NCBI RefSeq assembly: GCF_019924635.1
Contig: NZ_CP065037.1
Coordinates: 124,001-188,000, forward strand
Source of the DNA: Leifsonia sp. ZF2019
GTDB lineage: Bacteria; Actinomycetota; Actinomycetes; Actinomycetales; Microbacteriaceae
Reading direction: 5' to 3'
Length of the DNA stretch: 64,000 nucleotides
This document shows positions 9,080-19,285 of this stretch, piece by piece; position 1 is the stretch's first letter, and each line of letters starts with the position of its first letter. The position numbers and the translations under genes were made by a program. The notes beneath the pieces are model-generated. The model did not search any database and was not told the origin of the DNA. It worked only from the letters and a program-made list of their open reading frames with translations.

Positions 9080-10468
9080 TCAGATCTCGCGCAGGCGCTC
9101 CGCCAGGTATCGGTCGAGGCCCTCGAGCGGGATGCGCTCCTGCTTCATCGTGTCGCGGTCGCGCACGGTCACGGCGTCGTCCTCCAGCGAGTCGAAGTCG
9201 ACGGTGACGGCCAGCGGAGTGCCGACCTCGTCCTGACGGCGGTACCGGCGGCCGATGGCGCCCGAGTCGTCGAAGTCCACGTTGCGGCGCTGACGCAGGC
9301 GGTCGGCGAGCGAGCGCGCGAGCGGTGAGAGTGCCTCGTTGCGGGAGAGCGGAAGCACGGCGACCTTCACCGGCGCGAGGCGCGGGTCGAGGTGCAGCAC
9401 CGTGCGCTTGTCGGTGCCGCCCTTGGCGTTCGGCACCTCCTCCTCGTCGTACGCGTCGACCAGGAACGCCATGAGCGCGCGCGTGAGGCCGAACGACGGC
9501 TCGATCACGAAGGGCACGTACCTCTCGTTCTTGTTCTGGTCGAAGTAGCTCAGGTCTTTGCCGGAGTTCTCGATGTGCGTCTTGAGGTCGTAGTCGGTGC
9601 GGTTGGCGACGCCCATGAGCTCGCCCCACGCGTTGCCCGCGAACTCGAACTTGTACTCGATGTCGATGGTGCGCTTCGAGTAGTGCGCCAGCTTGTCCTT
9701 CGGGTGCTCGAAGCGGCGGATGTTCTCCGGGTCGATGCCGAGGTCGACGAACCAGTCCCAGCACAGGTCGATCCAGGTCTGGAACCACTCCTCGTCGGTG
9801 CCGGGCTCGACGAAGAACTCGATCTCCATCTGCTCGAACTCGCGGGTGCGGAAGATGAAGTTGCCCGGCGTGATCTCGTTGCGGAAGGCCTTGCCGATCT
9901 GGCCGATGCCGAACGGCGGCTTCTTGCGGGCCGTCTGGAGCACGGCGGCGAAGTCGGTGAAGATGCCCTGGGCGGTCTCGGGGCGCATGTAGTGCAGGCC
10001 GGACTCGTCGTCGACCACGCCGAGGTAGGTCTTCATCAGTCCGGAGAACTGGCGGATCGGGGTCCACTGGCCGACCTTGTCCGGATGGTCGGGGTCGGCG
10101 ATGTCGTCGAGGCCGTTCGCCGGCGGGTGGCCGTGCTGCGCCTCGTACGCCTCGAAGAGGTGGTCGGCGCGGTAGCGCTTGTGGGTGATGAGCGACTCGG
10201 TCAGCGGGTCGCTGAACACCTTCACGTGACCCGACGCCTCCCACACCGCGGTCGGGAGGATGATCGCGGAGTCGAGGCCGACCATGTCGCCGCGGCCGCG
10301 CACGAAGCGGTTCCACCACTCGCGCTTGATGTTCTCCTTGAGCTCGACGCCGAGGGGGCCGTAGTCCCACGCCGAGCGCGTTCCGCCGTAGATGTCACCG
10401 GACGGGAAGACGAATCCGCGGTGCTGAGCCAGCGTGATGACGGAATCCAGCTTCGACGTGGCGGCCAT
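9080..10468 (-). CDS. glyS: glycyl-tRNA synthetase, homodimeric type
   Basis: A 462-residue class II synthetase that charges tRNA-Gly. The N-terminal [19 protein letters not shown] and the downstream WWN block are diagnostic of the alpha2 (eukaryote/actinobacteria-type) enzyme. Motif 2 appears as [21 protein letters not shown], and motif 3 near [10 protein letters not shown]. The C-terminal 100 residues are the anticodon-binding domain. Start: the frame opens at 10516, but ATG 10468 is preceded by AGGGAG 6 nt upstream and begins [10 protein letters not shown], as in homologues. It is monocistronic or cotranscribed with the mprF-like gene. Confidence 0.95.
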   Translation of the reverse strand: MAATSKLDSVITLAQHRGFVFPSGDIYGGTRSAWDYGPLGVELKENIKREWWNRFVRGRGDMVGLDSAIILPTAVWEASGHVKVFSDPLTESLITHKRYRADHLFEAYEAQHGHPPANGLDDIADPDHPDKVGQWTPIRQFSGLMKTYLGVVDDESGLHYMRPETAQGIFTDFAAVLQTARKKPPFGIGQIGKAFRNEITPGNFIFRTREFEQMEIEFFVEPGTDEEWFQTWIDLCWDWFVDLGIDPENIRRFEHPKDKLAHYSKRTIDIEYKFEFAGNAWGELMGVANRTDYDLKTHIENSGKDLSYFDQNKNERYVPFVIEPSFGLTRALMAFLVDAYDEEEVPNAKGGTDKRTVLHLDPRLAPVKVAVLPLSRNEALSPLARSLADRLRQRRNVDFDDSGAIGRRYRRQDEVGTPLAVTVDFDSLEDDAVTVRDRDTMKQERIPLEGLDRYLAERLREI

Positions 10469-10559
10469 GGTGCTCCCTGTTCGTGGGGTCGGTGCGGAGG
10501 GTGGAGAAGTCCGCAACCATCCTAACGAGGATGCGCAGGTGCCCGCGCCGGGCCGTCGG

Positions 10560-11186
10560 TCAGCGGGAGCGCCACTCCTGCTCGAGCAGGGCGTAGACGG
10601 CCGTGTCGGACCACTCGCCCTTGAAGATCTCGGTCTCGCGCAGGAGGGCCTCCTGCCGCATGCCGATGCGCTCGCACAGCCGGGCCGACGCCTCGTTGCG
10701 GGCGTCGAGCTGGGCGAACACCCGGTGGGCGCCGAGGGTGTCGAAGCAGAGGCCGAGGATCGCCTCCGCCGCCTCGCTGGCGAAGCCGTTGCCGTGGAAG
10801 GCGGGATGGAACACCCAGCCGATCTCGAACTTGCCCCACGCCGCCGACTTCAGGAACACGCTCATGTCGCCGATGACGCGGCCGTGGCCGCCATCGGGGT
10901 CGGGCAGCTCCACCGCGTAGACGATGCCCTCGCCGTCCTTCTCGAGGCGGTTCATCGCGATCCGCTTGCGCAGGTGCTTGGCGGACTCCTCGTGGTCGTG
11001 CACCTCCCAGTAGAGGTAGCGCACGACGTCCTTCAGCTTCTGGTAGGCGTGCACGTCGTCGAGATCGCCCGTGTTCAGAGGGCGCAGGAGCAGCCGCTCG
11101 GTGCGCAGCTCCTGTGCGGCGTAGGGGAGCCCCGTCGCGCCATGCGGCTCGACGGTCTCGGTGGGGGCTGCGGCGTCGTCGCTCAC
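10560..11186 (-). CDS. GNAT-family N-acetyltransferase (RimJ/RimL-like)
   Basis: A 208-residue protein of the RimJ/RimL acetyltransferase group. The N-terminus carries the characteristic [22 protein letters not shown], and the acetyl-CoA-binding region is near [24 protein letters not shown] (motif A, a Gln/Arg-x-x-Gly-x-Gly variant: HGNGFA). It probably acetylates a protein N-terminus or a small amine; the substrate is unknown. Start: GTG with GGAGG 5 nt upstream. It sits between glyS and hemA on the same strand, separated by 20 bp from hemA's stop. Confidence 0.82.
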   Translation of the reverse strand: MSDDAAAPTETVEPHGATGLPYAAQELRTERLLLRPLNTGDLDDVHAYQKLKDVVRYLYWEVHDHEESAKHLRKRIAMNRLEKDGEGIVYAVELPDPDGGHGRVIGDMSVFLKSAAWGKFEIGWVFHPAFHGNGFASEAAEAILGLCFDTLGAHRVFAQLDARNEASARLCERIGMRQEALLRETEIFKGEWSDTAVYALLEQEWRSR

Positions 11187-11206
11187 GGGTCCTCCGGTCG
11201 GGGTGG

Positions 11207-12508
11207 TCAGGATGCGGCCGTCTCGTCGTCGACGGCGCTCAGCCGCGGCCGCGCGGCGGCGGCCTCGATCTCGAGACCGAACAGGGCTGCGGCGCCTGCG
11301 ACGAACGCGTCGGCGTCGCCGCTGCGCGCGAGCTCGCGCGCTCGCACGGACGGGGTGTGGAGGAGCACACCGGCGAGGTGGCGCAGGGCGACCTCCGTCT
11401 GCTCGTCGGCACCACGCGAGCGGGCACGCTCGATCTCGGCGTCGAGCACGTCGAACACGTGCTTGCGGAGCGCGACCAGCGCCGGCGTCACGGCCTGCTC
11501 GGCGGTCTGGGCGGCGAACTCCGCGGCGGCCTTCCCGACGATGCTGCGGGCGTCGTCTGCGGCCGAGAGCTCCTCGAGGGGAGCGTGGATGCTGATGGTC
11601 TCGAGGTCGAGCAGCTCCACGCCGTCGAGCTCGGCGACGGTCGGGTCGACGTTGCGGGGGAGGCCCAGGTCCACGACCAGGCGGCGCTCGGCGGCCCCGG
11701 GCTGCGCGAGTGCGTCGGCCAGGAGTTCACGGGTGAGCACGTAGTCGGTGACCGTGGTGCAGGTGACGACGAGGTCGGCCCGGGCGAGGGCCTCGAGCAG
11801 TCCGCCCTCGACGACGGGGCGCACGTCATGCGACAGCGCGAACTTCGCGGCGCGTCCCGACGCCGAGTGGACACGCACGTCGTCCGCGCCCTTGTCGCGC
11901 AGCGCGGCGAGGCTCGCACCGGCGTACTTGCCGGTGCCGACGAGCAGCACGCGGGTCTGCGACCAATCGCTGATCCGGCTCTCGGCCAGGTCGAGCGCCA
12001 GGCGGACCATCGAGCGGCCGGCGGTCATGATGCCGGTGCGGTTCTTGACCCCGCGGGAGGTGCGGGAGGCGACCTGGAACAGGCGCTCCAGCTCGCTGGT
12101 GACGGTGCCGGAGGCGCGGGCCGACTCGAGCGAGCGGCGCACCTGACCGGCGATCTCGCCTTCGCCGACGACGACGGACTCGAGGCCGCTGGAGACCGCG
12201 AAGAGGTGCTCGGCGACCGAGTGGTCGCAGTACACGGTGCTGGAGGTGCGCAGCTCGTCAGCGGGGATGCCGCTCGCGGCGCTGACGGCGTCGATCACGG
12301 TCTCCGATGAGACGGCCCGCGCGGACGGCAGCGGGTCGTCGATGTCGAGGTAGGCCTCGAAGCGGTTGCAGGTGGCGACGACGACCGATCCGGCGACGAG
12401 CTCGCTGTGCTCCGCGAGCGCCGCGGTCACGGCCGGCGCGGAGCGCTCAAGCCGTTCGAGGAGGTCGAAATCCGCCGTGCGGTGGCTCGACGAGAAGCAG
12501 AGAAGCAC
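11207..12508 (-). CDS. hemA: glutamyl-tRNA reductase
   Basis: A 433-residue HemA, the NADPH-dependent enzyme that reduces glutamyl-tRNA(Glu) to glutamate-1-semialdehyde, the first committed haem step in the C5 pathway. The catalytic Cys is C47 in ATCNRFE. The conserved [17 protein letters not shown] block and a GTGKYAG NADPH-binding loop follow. Start: GTG 12508 rather than the open frame to 12637. The downstream residues [10 protein letters not shown] match family N-termini, and a TAGGAT -10 box (12516-12521) ends 7 nt before GTG, indicating a leaderless transcript. Transcribed divergently from hemE across 113 bp. Confidence 0.93.
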   Translation of the reverse strand: MLLCFSSSHRTADFDLLERLERSAPAVTAALAEHSELVAGSVVVATCNRFEAYLDIDDPLPSARAVSSETVIDAVSAASGIPADELRTSSTVYCDHSVAEHLFAVSSGLESVVVGEGEIAGQVRRSLESARASGTVTSELERLFQVASRTSRGVKNRTGIMTAGRSMVRLALDLAESRISDWSQTRVLLVGTGKYAGASLAALRDKGADDVRVHSASGRAAKFALSHDVRPVVEGGLLEALARADLVVTCTTVTDYVLTRELLADALAQPGAAERRLVVDLGLPRNVDPTVAELDGVELLDLETISIHAPLEELSAADDARSIVGKAAAEFAAQTAEQAVTPALVALRKHVFDVLDAEIERARSRGADEQTEVALRHLAGVLLHTPSVRARELARSGDADAFVAGAAALFGLEIEAAAARPRLSAVDDETAAS

Positions 12509-12621
12509 GGGCGAAATCCTACGCTCGACGGCGACGAACCTCGAATCGGCGGGGGCTCCCCGGCCGTCGGGCGCGCCTATTCCCGGGGTATTGGCAGATT
12601 CGACCCTGGCAGAATCAGGGG
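12509..12621. promoter_or_regulatory. divergent hemA/hemE leaderless promoters
   Basis: The 113-bp gap holds a TAGGAT -10 hexamer on the minus strand (12516-12521), 7 nt from the hemA GTG, and CAGAAT on the plus strand (12610-12615), 6 nt from the hemE GTG. Neither start has a good Shine-Dalgarno sequence. A TTGGCA at 12591-12596 is too close (13 bp) to be a standard -35 for CAGAAT. Any operator coordinating the first and middle haem steps would lie in the roughly 90 bp between. Confidence 0.55.
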
Positions 12622-13773
12622 GTGACCGCACTCGCACCCGCCCACCCCCTCGCCGCCGGCCGCACGACCTCCAGCCGTCTCGTCCGCGCCTACCAGGGCG
12701 ACCGCCCCGAGACGACGCCCGTCTGGTTCATGCGCCAGGCCGGCCGCTCCCTCCCGGAGTACCGGGAGCTGCGCGTCGGCACCCGCATGCTCGACGCCTG
12801 CCTCGACCCGGCGATGGCGAGCGAGATCACGCTCCAGCCGGTTCGCCGCCACGGCGTCGACGCCGGCATCTTCTTCAGCGACATCGTGGTGCCGCTGAAG
12901 CTCGCCGGCGTGGAGGTGGAGATCCAGCCCGGCAAGGGGCCGGTCTTCGCGCACCCCGTGCGCACGGCGGCCGACGTCGATCGGCTCGCCGCCGTCGACC
13001 CGGCCGCGCTCGGCGACGACGTGTTCGCACCGATCGCCGAGGCCGTGCGGCTCACGATCGCCGAGCTGGGTGACACCCCCTTGATCGGTTTCGCCGGTGC
13101 GCCCTTCACTCTGGCCGCCTACCTGGTCGAGGGCGGACCTTCCAAGGACCACATCCGCGCCCGCACGCTCATGCACGCCGACCCCGACGCGTGGGCGCGC
13201 CTCATGGCGTGGGCCGCGGACATCTCCGGCGCGTTCCTGCGCGCGCAGGTGCTCGCCGGGACGAGCGCGGCGCAGCTCTTCGACTCCTGGGCGGGCTCGC
13301 TGTCCCTCCACGACTACGTGCAGCACGTCGCCCCCGCCTCCGCCCGGGCGCTCTCGCACGTGCGCGACCTGACCTACGCGGTGCCCGGAGCTCCAGCGGC
13401 GTCGGACGACCTCGCGGCGCCCGTCGAGCCGGAGACCCGCAACGTCCCGATCGTCCACTTCGGCGTCGGCACCGGCGAGCTCCTCACGGCCATGCACGAT
13501 GTCGGCGCCGACACCGTGGGCGTCGACTACCGCATCCCCCTCGACGAGGCGAGCCGCCGGCTCGGGCACGTGGTGCCGTTGCAGGGCAATGTCGACCCGG
13601 CCATGCTCGACGCTCCGTGGGAGGTGCTGGAGGCGCATGTCGACGATGTGCTCGAGCGCGGCCGCGACGCCCCCTCCCACGTCCTCAACCTCGGCCACGG
13701 CGTCCCTCCCGAGACCGACCCGACCGTGCTGACCCGGTTGGTCGAGCACGTGCACGGCTGGCGGCCCGAATGA
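12622..13773 (+). CDS. hemE: uroporphyrinogen decarboxylase
   Basis: A 383-residue HemE that decarboxylates the four acetate side chains of uroporphyrinogen III to give coproporphyrinogen III. The family signature [10 protein letters not shown] is at residues 33-42, and the second signature [21 protein letters not shown] is further on. The GTG start is placed by the CAGAAT box 6 nt upstream and by homologous N-termini; the frame stays open upstream to 12307 but only antisense to hemA. It overlaps cgoX by 4 nt (ATGA), so the two are translationally coupled. Confidence 0.95.
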   Translation: MTALAPAHPLAAGRTTSSRLVRAYQGDRPETTPVWFMRQAGRSLPEYRELRVGTRMLDACLDPAMASEITLQPVRRHGVDAGIFFSDIVVPLKLAGVEVEIQPGKGPVFAHPVRTAADVDRLAAVDPAALGDDVFAPIAEAVRLTIAELGDTPLIGFAGAPFTLAAYLVEGGPSKDHIRARTLMHADPDAWARLMAWAADISGAFLRAQVLAGTSAAQLFDSWAGSLSLHDYVQHVAPASARALSHVRDLTYAVPGAPAASDDLAAPVEPETRNVPIVHFGVGTGELLTAMHDVGADTVGVDYRIPLDEASRRLGHVVPLQGNVDPAMLDAPWEVLEAHVDDVLERGRDAPSHVLNLGHGVPPETDPTVLTRLVEHVHGWRPE

Positions 13774-15356
13774 GCGACGACACGCTCGCCGACGAGATCC
13801 GGCACGCGGTCGAGGCGCCGCCCACCCGTATCGTCGTGATCGGCGGCGGCGTCGCCGGGCTGGTCGTGGCGCGCGAGTGCGCCCGCCCCGGGTTCGAGGT
13901 GACGGTGCTGGAGGCGTCGGAGCGCGTCGGCGGCTCGGTCGCCCCACTCGACCTCGACGGACTCACCCTCGACGCGGGTGCGGAGAGCTTCGCCACCCGC
14001 GGCGGGCACGTCGCCGAGCTGATCGAGGAGCTCGGCCTCTCCGGCGACGTGGTCGAGCCGAACGCCGCCGGCGCCTGGGTGCGGCACGGCCGCCGTTCCG
14101 TGCCTCTTCCGAAGGCCGGCCTCCTCGGCATCCCGAGCTCCCCGCTGGCGCGCGACGTCGTCGCCGCGGTCGGATGGGGCGGCGCCCTCCGCGCCTACCT
14201 CGACCGCCTCACCCCCGTGCTGAAGATCGGTCGGGAGAAGAGGCTCGGTACGCTCGTCCGCTCCCGGATGGGCGCGAAGGTCCTCGACCTCCTCGTGGCT
14301 CCGGTCGTCACCGGGGTCTACGCCGCCGCGCCCGACGACCTCGACGTCGATGTGGTCGCCCCCGGCCTCAATGCCGCGCTCACCCGGCTCGGCTCGCTTT
14401 CCGGCGCCGTCGGCGAGCTGCGCTCCGCCGCGAAGGCGGGCAGCGCGGTCGGCGGCATCCGCGGCGGCATGTGGCGCCTCCCAGCAGCGCTGGCCGAGGA
14501 CATCGCGTCACGCGGCGGGACGATCCGGCTGCACGCTCCGGTCGCCGCGATCGACCCCTGGGCGGCGCCGAGCGGCCAGGAGCAGGCGGCGGAGGCCGTC
14601 GAGGCCGCCCTGGCGGGCATCCTCGCCGACGAGTTCGAACTCCCGGCGCCGACGGTGGTCGGCGACGTCGACCGCCCGGCGCGCTGGAGCGTCCGACTCG
14701 CCGACGGGGAGCGGATCGACGCGGATGCCGTCGTGCTCGCCGCCCCCGCGGATCCCGCGCTCGCCCTGCTCGCGACCGCCGACGATGCGCTCGGCGACCT
14801 CGCCGGGCTCGAATGGCCGGCTTCCTCGAGTGTGGAGCTGGTCACGCTCGTGCTCGCCGACGACCGCCTGGGCGCGGCTCCGCAGGGCACCGGCGTGCTG
14901 GTCGCCGACACCGCCGACGCGGACGTGACTGCCAAGGCGATGACCCACTCCAGCGCCAAGTGGGCGTGGGTCGCGGAGGCCGCCGGCCCCGGCCGCCACG
15001 TCGTCCGCCTCTCGTACGGTCGCGCCGGCCGTCCCGCCGAGTCGCGCGAGCTTGACGATGCCGCACTGCGCGCCCTGGCCGTCGCGGACGCCGGCCGGCT
15101 GCTCAATATTCCGCTCCGGGAATCCGACCTGGTGGCATTCGCCCGGACCCCCTGGACGAACGCCCTCCCCTATGCAACAGTGGGGCAGCGGGACCGCATC
15201 CAGCGGGTCCGCGACGGAGCCGAAGCCGTCGAGGGCCTCGAGGTCACGGGGTCCTGGCTGACGGGCACCGGACTGGCCTCGGTCGTCCCGGACGCCCGCC
15301 GGGCGGCCGAGAACGCACGGGGTCTACGCTGGAAGGCACTGACCGACAACCTGTAG
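13770..15356 (+). CDS. hemY: coproporphyrinogen III oxidase (HemY/CgoX type), FAD-dependent
   Basis: A 528-residue FAD flavoprotein. Residues 25-30 carry the GGGVAG dinucleotide loop within RIVVIGGGVAG, followed by the acidic strand end VTVLEASERVGG. The C-terminal FAD-contacting LEVTGSWLTGTGLASVV closes the fold. In Gram-positive bacteria this enzyme oxidises coproporphyrinogen III to coproporphyrin III, in line with chdC and cpfC downstream. Residues about 260-310 include an Ala-rich insertion. Starts at ATG 13770, overlapping hemE by 4 nt. Confidence 0.9.
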   Translation: MSDDTLADEIRHAVEAPPTRIVVIGGGVAGLVVARECARPGFEVTVLEASERVGGSVAPLDLDGLTLDAGAESFATRGGHVAELIEELGLSGDVVEPNAAGAWVRHGRRSVPLPKAGLLGIPSSPLARDVVAAVGWGGALRAYLDRLTPVLKIGREKRLGTLVRSRMGAKVLDLLVAPVVTGVYAAAPDDLDVDVVAPGLNAALTRLGSLSGAVGELRSAAKAGSAVGGIRGGMWRLPAALAEDIASRGGTIRLHAPVAAIDPWAAPSGQEQAAEAVEAALAGILADEFELPAPTVVGDVDRPARWSVRLADGERIDADAVVLAAPADPALALLATADDALGDLAGLEWPASSSVELVTLVLADDRLGAAPQGTGVLVADTADADVTAKAMTHSSAKWAWVAEAAGPGRHVVRLSYGRAGRPAESRELDDAALRALAVADAGRLLNIPLRESDLVAFARTPWTNALPYATVGQRDRIQRVRDGAEAVEGLEVTGSWLTGTGLASVVPDARRAAENARGLRWKALTDNL

Positions 15357-15375
15357 GCAGAGCAGAGGGAGCCAC

Positions 15376-15681
15376 ATGCGCGGAAAGATTCTCTTCGTCA
15401 CGGGTGCGGCCGTGGGCTACGTGCTCGGCACGCGCGCCGGCCGCAAGCGCTACGAGCAGATGAAGTCGGCCGCGACCAAGGTCTGGGAGTCTCCTGGCGT
15501 GCAGAAGCAGGTGCACGCCGTGGAGGACTTCGTGGCCGAGAAGGTCGGGGAGTTCCCGGAGACGGTGTTCGTCACCGTGAAGAAGTTCGTCGTCCGCGCC
15601 AATGAGCGCCGCCGCGAGGCGCGGGAGACCTACCCTTCGCCCGCCGCGGAGGCCGCGCTGCGGGCCGAACGGGACGCTTGA
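15376..15681 (+). CDS. small YtxH-like membrane-anchored protein
   Basis: A 101-residue protein with one weakly hydrophobic N-terminal segment (ILFVTGAAVGYVLGTRAG), then a charged helical region. The GYVLGTRAGRKRYEQM sequence is typical of YtxH-like or general stress-type small actinobacterial proteins. Function unknown. AGAGGGAG lies 5 nt upstream of the ATG, and it starts 19 bp after cgoX, so it is part of the haem transcript. First of three consecutive small membrane proteins. Confidence 0.7.
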   Translation: MRGKILFVTGAAVGYVLGTRAGRKRYEQMKSAATKVWESPGVQKQVHAVEDFVAEKVGEFPETVFVTVKKFVVRANERRREARETYPSPAAEAALRAERDA

Positions 15682-15709
15682 GAGCGGCGACCGGAAGGGA
15701 GTGAGCGGA

Positions 15710-16120
15710 ATGACCGATCGGGAGCGCGCCCGCGCGAAGTCCCTCGTCGAGCTGATCTCCGACCTGCCCCGGCTGGTGATCGAGCTGGGGAAGGCCGAAC
15801 TCGCGCACCTCAAGGCGGAGTTCGCCGCGAAGGCGAAGTATGCCGGCGTCGGCATAGGCCTGTTCGTGGTCGCCGCCGCGTTCCTGTTCTTCGCGCTCGG
15901 AGTGCTCGTCGCCGCAGCGGTGCTGGGTCTCGCCGTGGTGCTTCCGGGATGGGCGGCCGCACTCATCGTGTTCGGGGCCCTGCTGATCCTGGCGGCGCTC
16001 CTCGCGCTCATCGGCGTCGGGTCGTTCAAAAGGATCGGCGGCGTCGCGCCGCAGAAGACCATCGACAGCATCAAGGAAGACGCGGACGCTCTGAAAGGGC
16101 TGGGCAAGTATGACAACTGA
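15710..16120 (+). CDS. actinobacterial holin-superfamily III (phage holin family) protein
   Basis: A 136-residue protein: an amphipathic, charged N-terminal half (LVELISDLPRLVIELGKAELAHLKAEF) followed by two long hydrophobic helices at about residues 46-75 and 80-105. This is the layout of the 'phage holin family' (Holin-X) proteins that are widespread in non-prophage actinobacterial loci. No phage gene is near, so a lytic function is unlikely. The ATG is chosen over GTG 15701 because AGGGAG (15695-15700) directly abuts the GTG but is 9 nt from the ATG. It overlaps the next gene by 11 nt. Confidence 0.75.
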   Translation: MTDRERARAKSLVELISDLPRLVIELGKAELAHLKAEFAAKAKYAGVGIGLFVVAAAFLFFALGVLVAAAVLGLAVVLPGWAAALIVFGALLILAALLALIGVGSFKRIGGVAPQKTIDSIKEDADALKGLGKYDN

Positions 16121-16325
16121 CCGCAGCGACGTCGACCGCGCCCGCGCCGAGCTGGCGGCGACCCTCGACGCCATCGAGTACAAGCTGAACGCCCCGAAGC
16201 GGGCGACCGAGCGGGTGAAGCGCATGGCCGCCGACAACCCCCTCGCCTTCGCCGGTGTCGCCGCGGGGGTGGCCGCCGCGATCGGCGGCGTCGTCTGGGG
16301 CGTCGTGCGCCTCACCCGGCGCTGA
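16110..16325 (+). CDS. DUF3618 small membrane protein
   Basis: A 71-residue protein with the DUF3618 pattern: an N-terminal helix with [19 protein letters not shown], a short basic linker ([11 protein letters not shown]) and one C-terminal transmembrane helix ([21 protein letters not shown]) ending RLTRR. Such proteins commonly pair with the holin-like gene. The two overlap by 11 nt and are surely cotranslated. Function unknown. Confidence 0.75.
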   Translation: MTTDRSDVDRARAELAATLDAIEYKLNAPKRATERVKRMAADNPLAFAGVAAGVAAAIGGVVWGVVRLTRR

Positions 16326-16380
16326 CGATCCTCCCGGGCCGCGTTTTGGCCTTCACAGGAATGAGAGGGAGACTGTGGGT

Positions 16381-17112
16381 ATGAGTACCCCGGCTGCCGT
16401 TCCGGCAGAGTCGACCGCACCCGAAGAAACCAGCGACACTCCGACCGGATTCGCCCTCTGGGCGGTTCTCCGGCGCGACCCCGCCCGCCCCGACGACCTC
16501 GACGGCACCGACGTGCCGAAGGCCGTGTCGGAGCTCGAAGGCGTGATCGCCGATCTCACCCTGCAGGGCGTCACCACCCGCGGGCTCTACGACGTCTCCG
16601 GCCTCCGCGCCGACGCGGACATCATGATCTGGCTGCATGGCCCCGAGGCCGAGGGCCTGCAGTGGGCGTTGCGCCAGTTGCGCCGCACACAGCTCTTCAA
16701 GGCGCTCCTCCCGACGTGGAACGCGATGGGTGTGCACCGCGACGCCGAGTTCAACAAGGCCCACGTCCCCGGCTTCCTCCGCGGCAAGGAGCCCAAGGGG
16801 TGGCTCTGCGTCTACCCCTTCGTGCGCAGCTACGAGTGGTACCTGCTCCCCGACGAGGAGCGCGGCCGGATGCTCTCGGAGCACGGCCGCAAGGGCGCCG
16901 CGTTCCGCACGGTGCTGGCCAACACGGTCGCCTCCTTCGCCCTCGGCGACTACGAGTGGATCCTCCCGCTCGAGTCCGACGAGCTGGTCGACCTCGTCGA
17001 TCTGATGCGCGACCTGCGTCAGACCGACGCCCGCCTGCATGTCCGCGAGGAAGTGCCGTTCTTCACCGGCCGCCGCGTCGAGCCGGCCGAGGTCGTGGAG
17101 GTGCTCCAGTGA
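16381..17112 (+). CDS. chdC: coproheme decarboxylase (H2O2-dependent haem synthase, HemQ/ChdC)
   Basis: A 243-residue chlorite-dismutase-like protein that converts Fe-coproporphyrin III (coproheme) to haem b by two oxidative decarboxylations, the last step of the coproporphyrin-dependent pathway. The diagnostic block [14 protein letters not shown] includes Tyr145, which matches the catalytic Tyr of characterised ChdC, and EHGRKG includes His168, the expected proximal haem ligand. ATG 16381 is 9 nt after an AGGGAG motif. It overlaps cpfC by 4 nt (GTGA). Confidence 0.93.
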   Translation: MSTPAAVPAESTAPEETSDTPTGFALWAVLRRDPARPDDLDGTDVPKAVSELEGVIADLTLQGVTTRGLYDVSGLRADADIMIWLHGPEAEGLQWALRQLRRTQLFKALLPTWNAMGVHRDAEFNKAHVPGFLRGKEPKGWLCVYPFVRSYEWYLLPDEERGRMLSEHGRKGAAFRTVLANTVASFALGDYEWILPLESDELVDLVDLMRDLRQTDARLHVREEVPFFTGRRVEPAEVVEVLQ

Positions 17113-18287
17113 CCGCGGAGACCACAGCGCGCGTCATCGGGGCGACGCCGGCGGCCGCCTCCGGCCCCAAGCACGTCACCGAGCCCGTCGCGTACGACGC
17201 CATCCTGCTTGCCGGGTTCGGCGGACCGGAGGGGCAGGACGACGTCATTCCGTTCCTCCGCAACGTCACCCGCGGTCGCGGCATCCCGGAGGAGCGCCTG
17301 GAGGAGGTCGCGCACCACTACCGCCACTTCGGCGGCGTGAGCCCGATCAACGACCAGAACCGCGAGCTCAAGGCGGCGCTGGAGGCGGAGCTCGCCGCGC
17401 GGGGCATCGACCTGCCGGTGCTGTGGGGCAACCGCAACTGGGACCCGTACCTCGAGGACGCCCTGAAAGAGGCGCAGGAGCAGGGCTTCACGAAGCTGAT
17501 CGCCATCGCCACCAGCGCGTACTCCTCCTATTCCAGCTGCCGGCAGTACCGCGAGGACTTCGCCCGCGTGCTGGAGGAGACCGGGCTCGAGGGCACCATC
17601 CAGATCGACAAGGTGCGCCAGTTCTTCGACCACCCCGGCTTCGTCGAGCCGTTCATCGAGGGCGTCAAGAACGCGGTCGCGGAGGTGCAGGAGAAGGTCC
17701 CCGGCATCGATCCGGCGACCGAGATCCGCATCCTCTACTCGACCCACTCCATCCCCTCGACCGATGCCGCCAAGTCCGGGCCGGCCGAGCGCGGCTTCGG
17801 CGAGGGAGGCGCCTACGCGGCTCAGCACCTCGCCGTCGCGGAGGTCGTGTCGCAGGCCGCGACCGGCGGCGTCATCGGCTGGGACCTGGTCTACCAGTCC
17901 CGTTCCGGCCCGCCGTCGATGCCGTGGCTCGAGCCCGACATCAACGACCGCATCGGCGAGCTGCCCGCGACGGGCGTCAAGGCCGTCATCATCGTCCCGC
18001 TCGGTTTCGTGAGCGATCACATGGAGGTGCTCTGGGACCTCGACAACGAGGCCATGGAGTCCAGCGAGGAGAACGGCCTCGTCGCCGTCCGGGTGCCGAC
18101 TCCCGGCACCCATGCGAAGTATGTGAAGGGCCTCGTCGACCTGGTGCTCGAGCGGCGTGACGGCGTCCCGGTCGATCAGCGACCGGCGATGACCGACCTC
18201 GGTCCCTGGTACGACGTGTGCCGACCCGGCTGCTGCGAGAACGTGCGCCTCGGCTTCAAACCCGCCGCCGCGGGGCTCGCGCCGTGA
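17109..18287 (+). CDS. hemH: coproporphyrin ferrochelatase with C-terminal cysteine cluster
   Basis: A 392-residue class I ferrochelatase (CpfC), which inserts Fe2+ into coproporphyrin III. The substrate His lies in [10 protein letters not shown], and the conserved [11 protein letters not shown] and [18 protein letters not shown] blocks are present. C-terminal CRPGCC supplies three Cys that, with a fourth in YSSCRQY, match the [2Fe-2S] ligands of actinobacterial ferrochelatases. The GTG start overlaps chdC by 4 nt, and the stop overlaps hemC by 4 nt. Confidence 0.95.
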   Translation: MTAETTARVIGATPAAASGPKHVTEPVAYDAILLAGFGGPEGQDDVIPFLRNVTRGRGIPEERLEEVAHHYRHFGGVSPINDQNRELKAALEAELAARGIDLPVLWGNRNWDPYLEDALKEAQEQGFTKLIAIATSAYSSYSSCRQYREDFARVLEETGLEGTIQIDKVRQFFDHPGFVEPFIEGVKNAVAEVQEKVPGIDPATEIRILYSTHSIPSTDAAKSGPAERGFGEGGAYAAQHLAVAEVVSQAATGGVIGWDLVYQSRSGPPSMPWLEPDINDRIGELPATGVKAVIIVPLGFVSDHMEVLWDLDNEAMESSEENGLVAVRVPTPGTHAKYVKGLVDLVLERRDGVPVDQRPAMTDLGPWYDVCRPGCCENVRLGFKPAAAGLAP

Positions 18288-19285
18288 CCGGCGCCGTGCG
18301 CCGTGCCGAGGGGCCGGCCGAGCGTCGCGAGGGCGTGCTGCGCGTGGGGACACGCGGCAGTGCGCTCGCGGTCGCGCAGACGACGGCGGTCGCCGAGGCG
18401 ATCGCCCGCGCGACCGGTCTGGACGTCGAGCTGGTCACGATCACGACGCACGGCGACACGTCGCGCGAGTCCCTCTCCGAGCTGGGCGGCACCGGCGTCT
18501 TCGCCACCGCGCTCCGGGAGGCTCTGCTCGCCGACGAGTGCGACCTGCTGGTCCACTCCCTGAAAGACCTCCCGACCGCGGCGGCCCCGGGGCTCGTGAT
18601 CGGCGCCGTGCCCAAGCGCGCGGATGCCCGCGACACGCTCTGCGCCCGCGACGGCCTCTCCTTCGACGACCTGCCGGAGGGCGCGCGGATCGGCACCGGT
18701 TCCCCGCGCCGCGTCGCTCAGCTGAAGGCGTCCCGGCCCGACCTCGACATCGTCGACATCCGCGGCAACGTGGACACCCGGCTCGGTCGCGTCGCCGATG
18801 GCGACCTCGACGCCGTCGTGCTCGCCGCCGCCGGATTGGGCCGGCTGGGCCGCCTCGACGCCGTCACCGACTACTTCGCGCTCTCGCAGATGCCGACCGC
18901 CCCCGGGCAGGGTGCGCTCGCTCTCGAGGTGCGAGCAGGCGACGAGAAGGGGCGCGGACCGATCGCCCGCGCGCTCCACGCCGTCGACCACGTCACGACG
19001 CACGCCGTCGTCACCGCCGAGCGCGCCGTGCTCGCCGGACTGCAGGCCGGGTGCGCCGCACCGATCGGGGCGACCGCCCTGGTCGACGACGGCCTGCTCT
19101 TCCTCACCGCCTCGGTCTACCGTCCCGACGGCACCGAGCGGATCACCGCGTCCCATGCCGCGACCCCTGACTCCCTGAGCGCCGCCCACCTCGACGAGGC
19201 CGCACGCGACGTCGGGGAGCGTGTGGTCTCCGAACTGCTCGGCGCGGGGGCCGCCGACCTGGCTCCGCTGGGGAGTACCCGATGA
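18284..19285 (+). CDS. hemC: porphobilinogen deaminase (hydroxymethylbilane synthase)
   Basis: A 333-residue HemC that polymerises four porphobilinogen units into hydroxymethylbilane. Markers: LRVGTRGSALAVAQ at the N-terminus, VHSLKDLP, the GTGSPRR arginines, and the dipyrromethane-cofactor Cys257 in LQAGCAAPIGA. The GTG start sits in a 4-nt overlap with hemH. The first 15 residues (GAVRRAEGPAERREG) are an unconserved extension. Confidence 0.95.
   Translation: MTGAVRRAEGPAERREGVLRVGTRGSALAVAQTTAVAEAIARATGLDVELVTITTHGDTSRESLSELGGTGVFATALREALLADECDLLVHSLKDLPTAAAPGLVIGAVPKRADARDTLCARDGLSFDDLPEGARIGTGSPRRVAQLKASRPDLDIVDIRGNVDTRLGRVADGDLDAVVLAAAGLGRLGRLDAVTDYFALSQMPTAPGQGALALEVRAGDEKGRGPIARALHAVDHVTTHAVVTAERAVLAGLQAGCAAPIGATALVDDGLLFLTASVYRPDGTERITASHAATPDSLSAAHLDEAARDVGERVVSELLGAGAADLAPLGSTR

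Noticed and set aside
6981..9236. Antisense open frame of 751 codons opposite the mprF-like gene
   Set aside because: Charged low-complexity translation; the sense strand encodes a recognised family.
15710..16120. Holin-like gene as sign of a prophage
   Set aside because: No lysin, capsid, integrase or attachment repeats nearby; the family is common outside phages in actinobacteria.
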